64,000 bases of DNA from CAJXMH01 sp040220135 (GTDB lineage: Bacteria; Bacteroidota; Bacteroidia; Flavobacteriales_E; Vicingaceae). The stretch covers positions 62,001 through 126,000 of the forward strand of contig JAVJTT010000007.1 in the NCBI GenBank assembly GCA_040220135.1, written 5' to 3'. Below the pieces are notes generated by a model. The model made no database searches and was not told the origin of the DNA. It was given only the letters and a program-made list of their open reading frames with translations. This document shows positions 41,246 to 48,116 of the stretch, in pieces. A program made the translations under genes and the position numbers. Numbering within the stretch: the stretch's first letter is position 1; each line of letters opens with the position of its first letter.

Positions 41246-41320
41246 ATGGCAGATTGGAAAGACAATTTAGAAAAACAATACGGTGGTAAAAACGATAAAG
41301 ACACCGACTTTACAACTTAA
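41246..41320 (+). other. Short open frame in leader copy A (24 codons)
   Basis: ATG at 41246 opens a frame encoding MADWKDNLEKQYGGKNDKD and a few more residues, with a stop 12 bases before the lipoprotein ATG. In copy B the ATG has become ATT and a one-base insertion shifts the frame. It could be a leader peptide or an accident. I do not call it a gene. Confidence 0.25.
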
Positions 41321-41332
41321 ATCTTTTAGATT

Positions 41333-42001
41333 ATGAAAACTTTAAAAATACTTAGTGCGCTGATAATTAGTGCTTCAATGTTTATGGCTTGTGAAAAAGA
41401 GCAGGATAAAAAAGCTAGCCAACATGAGGAAGTAAATGCTTCTTCTAAAAAAACCTTAACATCTAATAAAGCCATGGGAGCTACTCAAGCTGCATTAGAA
41501 ATATCGTGTGATGGAACTTGTAGTGGAACCGACGATGCTTGTGGCATGCGAATACAAGGAATGCCTGTAGAGTACATGGAGTGTGACTGTGAAGGCTGTT
41601 CAATGACCTTTTCAGGTATAGCCGACTTACCTTATGATGAAAATTTGGAAGTTTATTTCGAAGTAGTAGGAGAGGACTTGAACAATCATTTTACAACAAA
41701 TTATCCTAGTCAAACTCCGAGAATTTCTTCTGTTTCTATTTACAAACTAACCAATAGTAATGTAATTATTCATGTAGAATTTGAAGAACCTGTTGCTAAT
41801 AGTTTGGCTGATGTTAGCTTTGAGTTAGTGTTTGATGAATCAGGAAGTTTAATAAAAAAACAAAAAATAGAGTGTTCAGGGGGTTGTGATGATGAAGGGG
41901 AGTCGTGCAGAGAACGATATTACCCAGGCTCAGGAGCTGTTGAGTGTACTTGTCAGGGTACTTGTGCTATGACGGTAACTCAACTTCCGACCGGAGAATA
42001 G
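41333..42001 (+). CDS. Lipoprotein with two matching six-cysteine units
   Basis: 222 residues. Lipoprotein signal with lipid-attachment cysteine C20 (SASMFMAC). After a polar linker there is a six-cysteine unit at 59-89 (C-x3-C-x6-C-x13-C-x-C-x2-C, ending CSMT). A plain domain of about 90 residues follows. A second unit lies at 181-211 (C-x3-C-x6-C-x12-C-x-C-x3-C, ending CAMT). I do not recognise the family. The spacing suggests disulfide-stabilised or metal-binding modules on the periplasmic or outer surface. It shares signal peptide and leader with the gene at 42616, but the mature sequences are different. Confidence 0.75.
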   Translation: MKTLKILSALIISASMFMACEKEQDKKASQHEEVNASSKKTLTSNKAMGATQAALEISCDGTCSGTDDACGMRIQGMPVEYMECDCEGCSMTFSGIADLPYDENLEVYFEVVGEDLNNHFTTNYPSQTPRISSVSIYKLTNSNVIIHVEFEEPVANSLADVSFELVFDESGSLIKKQKIECSGGCDDEGESCRERYYPGSGAVECTCQGTCAMTVTQLPTGE

Positions 42002-42028
42002 CTCCAAATTTCTTTAATATATTCTTTG

Positions 42029-42056
42029 AAGGGTGATTGTTAGTTCAATTACCCTT
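42029..42056 (+). terminator. Hairpin after the first cysteine-rich lipoprotein gene
   Basis: AAGGGTGATTG / CAATTACCCTT, 11 pairs including one G-U, loop TTAGTT. It is followed by a weak T-rich stretch (CGTTAGTTT), so a possible rather than strong terminator. Confidence 0.5.
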
Positions 42057-42115
42057 CGTTAGTTTAAGCTTTCAAACTTATTTTAGATTCACATTTTCCT
42101 TAATATTAATAAGCT

Positions 42116-42172
42116 TTAGTTGGTTATTTTATGCGCGGCACTAAAACGTTCTCTTCTGGTGATGTGTACCAT
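42116..42172 (-). pseudogene. 5' remnant of a second queD copy
   Basis: The minus strand from ATG 42172 encodes MVHITRRERFSAAHKITN and a stop. The first 15 residues equal QueD exactly, then homology ends. Five codons differ from the intact gene, all by synonymous third-base changes. It carries the same upstream -7 box (42187-42194). It cannot make an enzyme. Confidence 0.85.
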
Positions 42173-42686
42173 CTTCAAATTTTTTGCAAATATAGTTTAA
42201 CCTTTGAGAGTAGATAAAAGCCGAGGGTAAGTTTAAGCTTCGGCGAATTTCTTTGGTGTTAGGTTTAATTATCTGTATATTAGATCTTGAAGACGACAAA
42301 AATGGAAGTTTTAGCCCATCGAAATAGAATCTTATTAGACCAAGACAAGCAGAGTAGTGACAAAAGCATCGCTTTCTGCACAACAGTCTTTAATAAGCTA
42401 AATTCATTTAGAAGAAGCTTGATTTCTTTAGTAGATAATACACACACACACTTTCACTCTGCAAGAACAAACAATCTGCGTTTTTTATTTAAAGGAAAAA
42501 GTGCTTTTTGGTGACTGTTTTAACTTATTGCAGATTGGGAAAGACAATTTAGAAAAACAATATGGTGGTAAAAGCTAAAACGAACACCGACTTAATAATT
42601 TAAATTTTTTAGAATATGAAAAGCTTAAAAATAATTAGTGCACTTTTAATTAGTGCTTCAATGTTTATAGCTTGTGAAAAAGAGCA
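42129..42686. repeat. Leader/signal-peptide duplication, copy B
   Basis: Counterpart of 40845-41403. It contains the queD 5' remnant, the leader with (AC)6, and the signal-peptide codons of the lipoprotein gene at 42616. The best-conserved part is about 42330-42575. Confidence 0.85.
42440..42451. repeat. AC dinucleotide repeat, 6 units
   Basis: (AC)6 in leader copy B, one unit shorter than in copy A. Confidence 0.8.
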
Positions 42687-43176
42687 AGCCGATAACAATG
42701 CATCGAATGAAACGCAATCTACTTCAGAGAAAAAATCTAAATCTTCGATTGAAAAAGAGGGTGCAATTTTCGGTGATTATGAAATTTATTACATTGATGA
42801 AGATACAGAAGCTGAGGTTGGGGTTAGTCTCAGCATGTTTAAGAACTTTGTAAGAAATCAGATGGAGTTAGAATCAACATTTACCGTTGAAGATGTTGTG
42901 GTTAGTGTTGGAACTGAGAATCATGATGCAATTTATGCCTTGGTTCCTGGAGTAGGGCAATGCGCTGTTTTTATAGAAGCAGATCCATCGGGCCCAAACA
43001 CCTATATGATGGGGGGGAAAACATGCACTTGCACAGGTACAAACTGTGATGGCTGCAGTTTAACCGTTACCGGAAGCATTTGTGAGTGCTCTGACTGTTT
43101 GTGGGATGAAGGAAGTTGCGTAAAGGAAGAGTCAGCAACCGTTGGTGCAGCTCTTTCAGCTTCATCATTTATGTAA
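42616..43176 (+). CDS. Cysteine-rich lipoprotein, related leader but different mature part
   Basis: 186 residues. Signal peptide SLKIISALLISASMFIAC almost matches that of the gene at 41333, with lipid cysteine C20. A serine/lysine linker follows, then a region of about 90 residues (GDYEIYYIDEDTEAEVGVSL...) unlike the first protein. A cysteine cluster ends it (TCTCTGTNCDGCSLT, then CECSDCLWDEGSC). The CxC-x4-C-x2-C(S)LT piece resembles the end of the six-cysteine units of its neighbour. Family unknown. A strong terminator follows. Confidence 0.72.
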   Translation: MKSLKIISALLISASMFIACEKEQADNNASNETQSTSEKKSKSSIEKEGAIFGDYEIYYIDEDTEAEVGVSLSMFKNFVRNQMELESTFTVEDVVVSVGTENHDAIYALVPGVGQCAVFIEADPSGPNTYMMGGKTCTCTGTNCDGCSLTVTGSICECSDCLWDEGSCVKEESATVGAALSASSFM

Positions 43177-43194
43177 GTGAAATTTTTAAATTGG

Positions 43195-43227
43195 AAAAAC
43201 TCAGCATCTCCGGATGTTGAGTTTTTT
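43195..43227 (+). terminator. Intrinsic terminator after the second cysteine-rich lipoprotein
   Basis: AAAAACTCAGCATC / GATGTTGAGTTTTT, 14 pairs including one G-U, loop TCCG, followed by T residues. It also lies at the 3' end of the convergent toxin gene. Confidence 0.85.
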
Positions 43228-43236
43228 TATGCTTCT

Positions 43237-43581
43237 TTAGTCCATCACTAACACTTCTTTTATACCTCTTCTTAGTTCTTCTAAATCAGATTTAGAAAGT
43301 TGGCCTAACTTCTTTTCTAATCGACCTTTGCTGATCGACCTCAAGTGCATGATTAACACTTCAGACTTTTGTTTTAATCCATTGGTTTTGTTTGGCCTTA
43401 AAATGAGATCTCCATGATAGTACTTAATACTCGAGCTAAGCGGACATACCCAAACCACCGGAGCATATTGGTTGAGCAAATTACCACTTACGATTACTAC
43501 CGGTCTTTGGCCGGCTTTTTCACTGCCTTTAGTCGGATTTAGATTGGCTAAATAGATCTCACCCTTTTGCATCTTGATCAC
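43237..43581 (-). CDS. PemK/MazF-family toxin (mRNA interferase)
   Basis: 114 residues. Motifs of the family: KGEIYLANLNPTKGSEKAGQRPVVIVSGNLLN, then VVWVCPLSSS, GDLILRPNKTNG and KSEVLIMHLRSISKGRLEKKLGQL. The conserved arginine and threonine/serine positions used for RNA cleavage are present, so the toxin looks intact. Its start overlaps the upstream antitoxin gene by 23 bases, typical for these modules. A shortened relative lies at 44018-44236. Confidence 0.9.
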   Translation of the reverse strand: MIKMQKGEIYLANLNPTKGSEKAGQRPVVIVSGNLLNQYAPVVWVCPLSSSIKYYHGDLILRPNKTNGLKQKSEVLIMHLRSISKGRLEKKLGQLSKSDLEELRRGIKEVLVMD

Positions 43582-43807
43582 TTAGTTGTTTCAAGTAATC
43601 TGCCATGCCCTCTTCTGCCATGGCAATCAGGTTTTCATCTTTCGAGGCTTGCTGATAAGAACGAATGTATTCCAGCCGCTTTAAGTGATTGAGGTAAGTG
43701 CTGAGTGCTTTTTCAATCAAGCGATTTTTTGGAACCTTGAGCTTTTTTGCCTGTTCACTAAGTTCTGCTAGTAACTCATCGGGCAATGTGGAGGTAAATG
43801 TTGACAT
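43559..43807 (-). CDS. Ribbon-helix-helix type antitoxin
   Basis: 82 residues. The N-terminal STFTSTLPDELLAELSEQAKKLKVPKNRLIEKALSTYL pattern is a ribbon-helix-helix DNA-binding domain. The C-terminal helical part (about 45-82) should wrap the toxin. It precedes the PemK-type toxin with an overlap. A perfect inverted repeat that contains its promoter lies 10 bases upstream, fitting autorepression by the antitoxin or the complex. Confidence 0.88.
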   Translation of the reverse strand: MSTFTSTLPDELLAELSEQAKKLKVPKNRLIEKALSTYLNHLKRLEYIRSYQQASKDENLIAMAEEGMADYLKQLSDQDAKG

Positions 43808-43816
43808 ATTTGAGTT

Positions 43817-43841
43817 TTATATTTGTAAAATACAAATATAA
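43817..43841 (-). promoter_or_regulatory. Palindromic operator overlapping the toxin-antitoxin promoter
   Basis: Perfect 11-base arms TTATATTTGTA / TACAAATATAA separated by AAA. On the minus strand the arm holds TATATTTG (43833-43840), an exact TAnnTTTG box, so a repressor bound here would block RNA polymerase. The antitoxin ATG is at 43807. Confidence 0.8.
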
Positions 43842-43879
43842 TATACTGGATTCCATTTTTTAGACTCAATCGCTCCACT

Positions 43880-43887
43880 TACCTTTG
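43880..43887 (+). promoter_or_regulatory. -7 element of the pepD remnant
   Basis: TACCTTTG, identical to the box before intact pepD (56941-56948) and at a similar distance from the ATG (25 versus 25 bases). Confidence 0.5.
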
Positions 43888-43911
43888 CCACCCAATAAAA
43901 AAACAGAAACA

Positions 43912-44043
43912 ATGTCAGACGCAATATCCGCTCTAAGTCCACAAGCCGTGTGGCGAAACTTTGAGAAGTTAAATGCCGTACCCCGACCTTCTAAAAAAGA
44001 AGAAAGGGTGATTAAATTCATTCAAGATTTTCAATCAATCTAG
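43912..44043 (+). pseudogene. 5' remnant of a pepD paralogue
   Basis: 43 codons from ATG 43912 to TAG 44041. The product starts MSDAISALSPQAVWRNFEKL and then contains VPRPSKKEERVIKFIQDF, identical to residues of the intact PepD at 56973. Over those 18 codons most differ only by synonymous changes. Homology stops at the junction with the decayed toxin gene. The promoter box is retained, so a 43-residue peptide could still be made, but the enzyme cannot. Confidence 0.85.
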
Positions 44044-44236
44044 TTTTGGTTAAAGTTCGCAGATGCATGGCCAAAACCTCAGATTTTTGACTTAAGCCAT
44101 TCTCAGCATTGGGATTTAGAATTAGATCGCCTTTATAGTATTTAAGCTTAGTGGTTAAAGGACAAACCCAGACAATAGGAGCGTAAGTATTAAGTAGGTT
44201 TCCAATGAATTTGTTAACTTCACCCTTCCTGTTCAT
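44018..44236 (-). pseudogene. Decayed PemK/MazF-family toxin gene
   Basis: From ATG 44236 the frame reads MNRKGEV, then jumps to GNLLNTYAPIVWVCPLTTK, GDLILNPNAENG and KSEVLAMHLRTLTKTRL. Compared with the intact toxin at 43237 it lacks about 20 residues after GEV (including the conserved RP.VIVS strand) and about 25 at the C-terminus, where it runs into the pepD remnant. No antitoxin gene remains beside it. An ATG at 44248 adds four residues. Confidence 0.75.
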
Positions 44237-44273
44237 GAAAATACACAATTGAAACTTTGTTTTTCGAAAACTT

Positions 44274-44288
44274 ATAGCACGCTGCTAT
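44274..44288. other. Short perfect inverted repeat
   Basis: ATAGCA-CGC-TGCTAT, 30 bases before the LytS-type kinase ATG. It could be an operator or a leader hairpin; no other support. Confidence 0.3.
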
Positions 44289-44317
44289 GAGAGTCTGTTG
44301 GTTGTCAAAAACTTTAA

Positions 44318-47278
44318 ATGAAAGCAGGAATTACGTCCTATTTGATTAAGGCAAAGAAATACGTTGACAATGTCATAATTCTATCTAATAGGCGGACAAT
44401 TGCAAATTTGAGAGTATGTGTTATTTTGCTTTCAACTCTTGCCCTTACTCTTTGCATTCATAATCCAGTACATAGCCAAGATTTGTTTCTGACCAACTAT
44501 ACGGTAGAAGATGGTTTGCCAAGTAATGAGTGCTATGATATTATACAAGACAAAGAAGGGTTTGTCTGGATTGGATCAAGTCGCGGTTTGGCTAGGTTTA
44601 ACGGAGGCAATTTCAAGGTATACAGCACAAAGAATGGTCTACCTTCAAACCTCAATACGCGATTGTATCTTGGTTATGACAGCACATTATGGAGTTATTC
44701 TCACATGCAAGATTTTTCCGCTTACCAACCTCTGGTTGACTCCTTTGCTCCTTTGAACTGGGAGCATACAAAAGGCTGGCTGCCGAACTTCAAAGGGTTT
44801 GCACACCTAGGCGAAAATGAAATAATAATGGGTCAGTCAAGCTGCACCGAATCTTCTATTTTACATCTTTTAAACGACTCTGTAATAGAAGAAGTCGGAG
44901 ACAGCAGTGCGATCAACATCAAAAATCATGAATCATATACCGTAATCGGACTTAGCCCCTCAAATTGCTCAAAAGCAGTCTTAACCGATTTTAGTGCAGG
45001 CATTAGATTATCAACTCCCAAAGAGATAATTGATATAAATGATGTGATCAAAGTAGCTGATAAAAACTATTTCATACTATCTAAAAATGAAGTCATTCAC
45101 CACATAACAAAAGACACTGTAAAAAGAATTAGACTAGAAAAGGGAGCAGCGGATTTACTGTTCATCGATTCAGATAAGAACCTTTGGGTGACATGCTTAA
45201 ATAAAAATGGAGCTTTTCGTTTTAAGAATGCTGATTTAGGCCAAACCCCACAACATTATTTAAAAGGTTATTCCATCAGTTCGTTTTACGAAGATCAAAC
45301 CCATGGCTTATGGTTTAGCTCGCTAGAATCCGGAATCTTCCATGCAGTCAATAAAAATCACTTTATCTACACCACAAATAACGGCCTGCCAGAAAAGAAG
45401 ATTACGAAAAGTGAATTGATCAATGATCAGCTGTGGTTGGCTTTTAGAAATGGTTCTTTAGGTAAACTGCAACTAAACCAAGATCAAATAGAATTCAAGC
45501 TAGTAGCAAAGTACGATTACATTCATGATCTTTCAAAAAATAAAGATGGGCTCCAAATCTCAGCCAGAATAGAGAAAAGAAAAGCGAATCAATTTGATCT
45601 CATAGCTCCCTCCTCTTGCATTTTGCCACTTAAAAACGAGCGGCTAATTAGTTGTCAAACCGGTGGTGGATATAAATTTAGCATCAAGGGTCAAGTAGTT
45701 CTTGATATCATAGACTTTCCTAGAATCAATCATTTAGTTCAGCTCTCAGACTCAGACTTTGTTGCAGGTACAGATGTGGGTCTCTATCGTCTGCATATAA
45801 ATTCACAAGTAGGCGAAGCTCATCATTCCAAAATCTTTGATGGACAAATTAGCGCTCTTGCATTCAAGAATGATATTGTTTACGCTGGTAAAGCACATGA
45901 TGGTCTGGTGTATTTTCCCAAAGATTCAACCCATTTACAAAAGCGAATAGAGGGATACAGATCATACTACATCAATTGCATTGAAGTTGAATCAAACTGT
46001 CGAATTTGGATCGGCACTGCTAATGGAGTAGATGTATTGGAATTTAACAAAGACAAGAAATTAACTTTAACAGAACATTGGAGCACAAAAAATGGTCTGC
46101 CATCAAGTGTAGTAAATGACATAGAGTTTCACAAGCAAAAGGCTTATGTCATGACTGATAAAGGCATGGCAATCATACCATCCTCTCATCTTGCACCTAA
46201 ACATCCCCCACTATTATTTTTTGTGGAGATAAAAGTAAATTGGAAATTAAGAAAGCCGCAAGATGAAATCCTTAAACTCAGCTATGACGAGAACAATATC
46301 CAATTGGCATTTGATAAAATAGACCTAAACCACACCCAACCTTTTCACTATCAATATCGTATGAAAAAAAACGGAACTTGGTCAAGCACCCAAAACAAAG
46401 TCATCGAATTTTCAAAACTTGAACCGGGAGATTATAACTTTCAACTTAAATCTAATCGCCACAGTCAAATTCTTGAATTGCCTATTTATATCTCGCGACC
46501 TTGGTGGAATAATTGGTATGCAATTATCGCTTATATCACAGTAGCTATATTGATTATCTCTTGGATTATCCGAGTTAGGTTTGCTCAGATTCGCCATCAA
46601 TCAATGGTAGCTCAACAAATGAATACCTTAAAGTTTAGAGCCTTGAGAGCTCAGATGAATCCACATTTCATCTACAATGCGTTGAATGCTGCTCAAAGCT
46701 TTGTGCTTACGGAAAGTAAAGAAAAGGCCACCGACTTTTTAAATCACCTCTCCCGATTAATCCGACTCATCTTTGAAAATTCCTCCAAGGACTTTGTAAT
46801 TATTGAATCAGAAATAAATTCTATAAATTTATACGTGGAAGTGGAGAAAAAACGTTACCCCAATGCCTTTGACTTTAAGATTGAAATGGAACAATTTCAG
46901 CAAAGTATTAAAATTCCGCCCATGATGATACAACCCTTCATCGAAAATGCGATTTTACATGGGGTACTACCAAAATCCACTCATGGAAATATTTCTTTGA
47001 CTTTATCTCTTAAAGAAAAACATATCAAGGTTGTGATTGAAGATGATGGTATTGGAATTGAAGCAGCAAAAGAGATTGGAAAGAAAAAAAGAAATGTTCT
47101 AGGAAGTTCAGCCCCAAAAGAACGTGAAAGTGCCATTCAAGTCACCACCAAAAGAATCGAGACCTTAGCTAAACAGCATAATTTAGAAGCAAGTATCTCA
47201 ATTATTGATCAATCAAAACTAAATCAGTCGAAAACCGGAACTTATGTATCCTTTAATTTACCATTTGAAACTACCTAA
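44318..47278 (+). CDS. LytS-type sensor histidine kinase with two-component-regulator propeller
   Basis: 986 residues. After an unusual 35-residue basic lead comes a signal-anchor helix (about 34-53). A periplasmic two-component-regulator propeller follows (about 55-640, blades such as DGLPSNECYDIIQDKEGFVWIGSSRGLARFNG and NGLPSSVVNDIEFHKQ), then a Y_Y_Y domain (about 650-725, QYRMKKNGTWS), a membrane helix (about 732-752), and a His_kinase domain. The phosphoacceptor is H783 in RAQMNPHFIYNALNA. The N-box is QPFIENAILHGVLP and the G-box IEDDGIGIEAA. Its response regulator follows 3 bases later. The start may be later than 44318. Confidence 0.9.
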   Translation: MKAGITSYLIKAKKYVDNVIILSNRRTIANLRVCVILLSTLALTLCIHNPVHSQDLFLTNYTVEDGLPSNECYDIIQDKEGFVWIGSSRGLARFNGGNFKVYSTKNGLPSNLNTRLYLGYDSTLWSYSHMQDFSAYQPLVDSFAPLNWEHTKGWLPNFKGFAHLGENEIIMGQSSCTESSILHLLNDSVIEEVGDSSAINIKNHESYTVIGLSPSNCSKAVLTDFSAGIRLSTPKEIIDINDVIKVADKNYFILSKNEVIHHITKDTVKRIRLEKGAADLLFIDSDKNLWVTCLNKNGAFRFKNADLGQTPQHYLKGYSISSFYEDQTHGLWFSSLESGIFHAVNKNHFIYTTNNGLPEKKITKSELINDQLWLAFRNGSLGKLQLNQDQIEFKLVAKYDYIHDLSKNKDGLQISARIEKRKANQFDLIAPSSCILPLKNERLISCQTGGGYKFSIKGQVVLDIIDFPRINHLVQLSDSDFVAGTDVGLYRLHINSQVGEAHHSKIFDGQISALAFKNDIVYAGKAHDGLVYFPKDSTHLQKRIEGYRSYYINCIEVESNCRIWIGTANGVDVLEFNKDKKLTLTEHWSTKNGLPSSVVNDIEFHKQKAYVMTDKGMAIIPSSHLAPKHPPLLFFVEIKVNWKLRKPQDEILKLSYDENNIQLAFDKIDLNHTQPFHYQYRMKKNGTWSSTQNKVIEFSKLEPGDYNFQLKSNRHSQILELPIYISRPWWNNWYAIIAYITVAILIISWIIRVRFAQIRHQSMVAQQMNTLKFRALRAQMNPHFIYNALNAAQSFVLTESKEKATDFLNHLSRLIRLIFENSSKDFVIIESEINSINLYVEVEKKRYPNAFDFKIEMEQFQQSIKIPPMMIQPFIENAILHGVLPKSTHGNISLTLSLKEKHIKVVIEDDGIGIEAAKEIGKKKRNVLGSSAPKERESAIQVTTKRIETLAKQHNLEASISIIDQSKLNQSKTGTYVSFNLPFETT

Positions 47279-47281
47279 GCA

Positions 47282-48007
47282 ATGAAAGTTGTACTGATTG
47301 ATGATGAACAAGCAGCCCGAAAAATATTACGTCACTATTGCTTAGAATGGGATCCCGATTTAAATATGGTGGGCGAAGCCGGTAGAATTAGTGAGGCAAT
47401 TTCTCTAATCCAAAAAACAGAACCCGATCTCGTACTTCTAGATATTGAATTTCCCGAAGGTACCGGATTTGAAGTTCTTGAAGCCTTACCGGACTTTGAT
47501 TTTCAGGTGATCTTTATTACTGCACACGATGATTATGCTTTACAAGCTTTTAAACATCATGCTCTAAACTATATTTTAAAGCCGATTAACTACCGCGAAT
47601 TGGTAAATAGCCTTGATAAAGCCAAGAAACAAATTGAGATAAAAAGTGACTCACAGTGGAAATCAGCACTTGATCAGCTTCTAAATAACAATAATCGCAA
47701 AATTCAACTCCCGATTAAAGACGGTTATCGTTATATCGATTTAAACAAATTAGTATACCTAAAAGCAGATGGAAGTTACACTCACTTGGTTTTAGAAGAT
47801 AATGAAACCTTGATGATATCAAAAAATCTCAAGTGGTTAGAAAAGCAATTAGCTACATCAAACTTCATTCGAGTACACCGAGGCTATCTGATTAATAAAG
47901 ACCATATTTATGAAGTTCATCGAAACAATGGTGGTTATATTATCATGCATAATAAAGAGAGAGTGCCGGTGTCTAGAAGTTTTCAGATTGACAGGATTGT
48001 GACATAG
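47282..48007 (+). CDS. LytTR-family response regulator
   Basis: 241 residues: receiver domain (1-120) with acidic pocket D7-D8 and phosphoacceptor D54 (LVLLDIEFPEG), conserved T/K positions in FITAHDDYAL and YILKPI. A LytTR DNA-binding domain follows (about 135-240, IQLPIKDGYRYIDLNKLVYLKADGSY, FIRVHRGYLIN, VPVSRSF). It is the cognate partner of the kinase 3 bases upstream. The neighbouring secreted PKD proteins and metallopeptidase are plausible targets, but no binding sites were identified. Confidence 0.93.
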   Translation: MKVVLIDDEQAARKILRHYCLEWDPDLNMVGEAGRISEAISLIQKTEPDLVLLDIEFPEGTGFEVLEALPDFDFQVIFITAHDDYALQAFKHHALNYILKPINYRELVNSLDKAKKQIEIKSDSQWKSALDQLLNNNNRKIQLPIKDGYRYIDLNKLVYLKADGSYTHLVLEDNETLMISKNLKWLEKQLATSNFIRVHRGYLINKDHIYEVHRNNGGYIIMHNKERVPVSRSFQIDRIVT

Positions 48008-48042
48008 CTTTCTAAGCTAATTAAGCTATTTCTAGAAAGAGC

Positions 48043-48079
48043 GTATTTCTTGGTCTGATATCAAGAAATACAATCTTTT
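48043..48079 (+). terminator. Intrinsic terminator after the response regulator
   Basis: GTATTTCTTG / CAAGAAATAC, a perfect 10-pair stem (48043-48052, 48062-48071) with loop GTCTGATAT, followed by AATCTTTT. It serves the plus-strand pair and stands before the convergent PKD gene. Confidence 0.65.
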
Positions 48080-48116
48080 CAACTTAATCATACCTTATAG
48101 GTTACTTTCTTATTGT

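Larger units (their letters stand above)
40845..41403. repeat. Leader/signal-peptide duplication, copy A
   Basis: About 560 bases covering the first 14 codons of queD (minus), its promoter, a 445-base non-coding leader and the signal-peptide codons of the lipoprotein gene at 41333. Its counterpart is at 42129-42686. The centre (about 41050-41290) is nearly identical between copies; the ends are more diverged. The distance between the two outward ATGs is 445 bases here and 444 in copy B. Confidence 0.85.

Noticed and set aside
41019..41270. 83-codon ORF in leader copy A, with a partly similar ORF at 42287-42514 in copy B
   Set aside because: Their shared residues only reflect near-identical DNA. 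The AC-tract length difference puts the downstream parts in different frames, so the proteins are not conserved after it.
42141..42383. 80-codon minus-strand ORF across leader copy B
   Set aside because: It runs antisense through the queD promoter and leader, has no counterpart frame of the same length in copy A and no family resemblance.
44273..44317. Inverted repeat before the kinase gene taken as a terminator
   Set aside because: The stem is only 6 pairs and there is no T tract; kept only as a minor feature.
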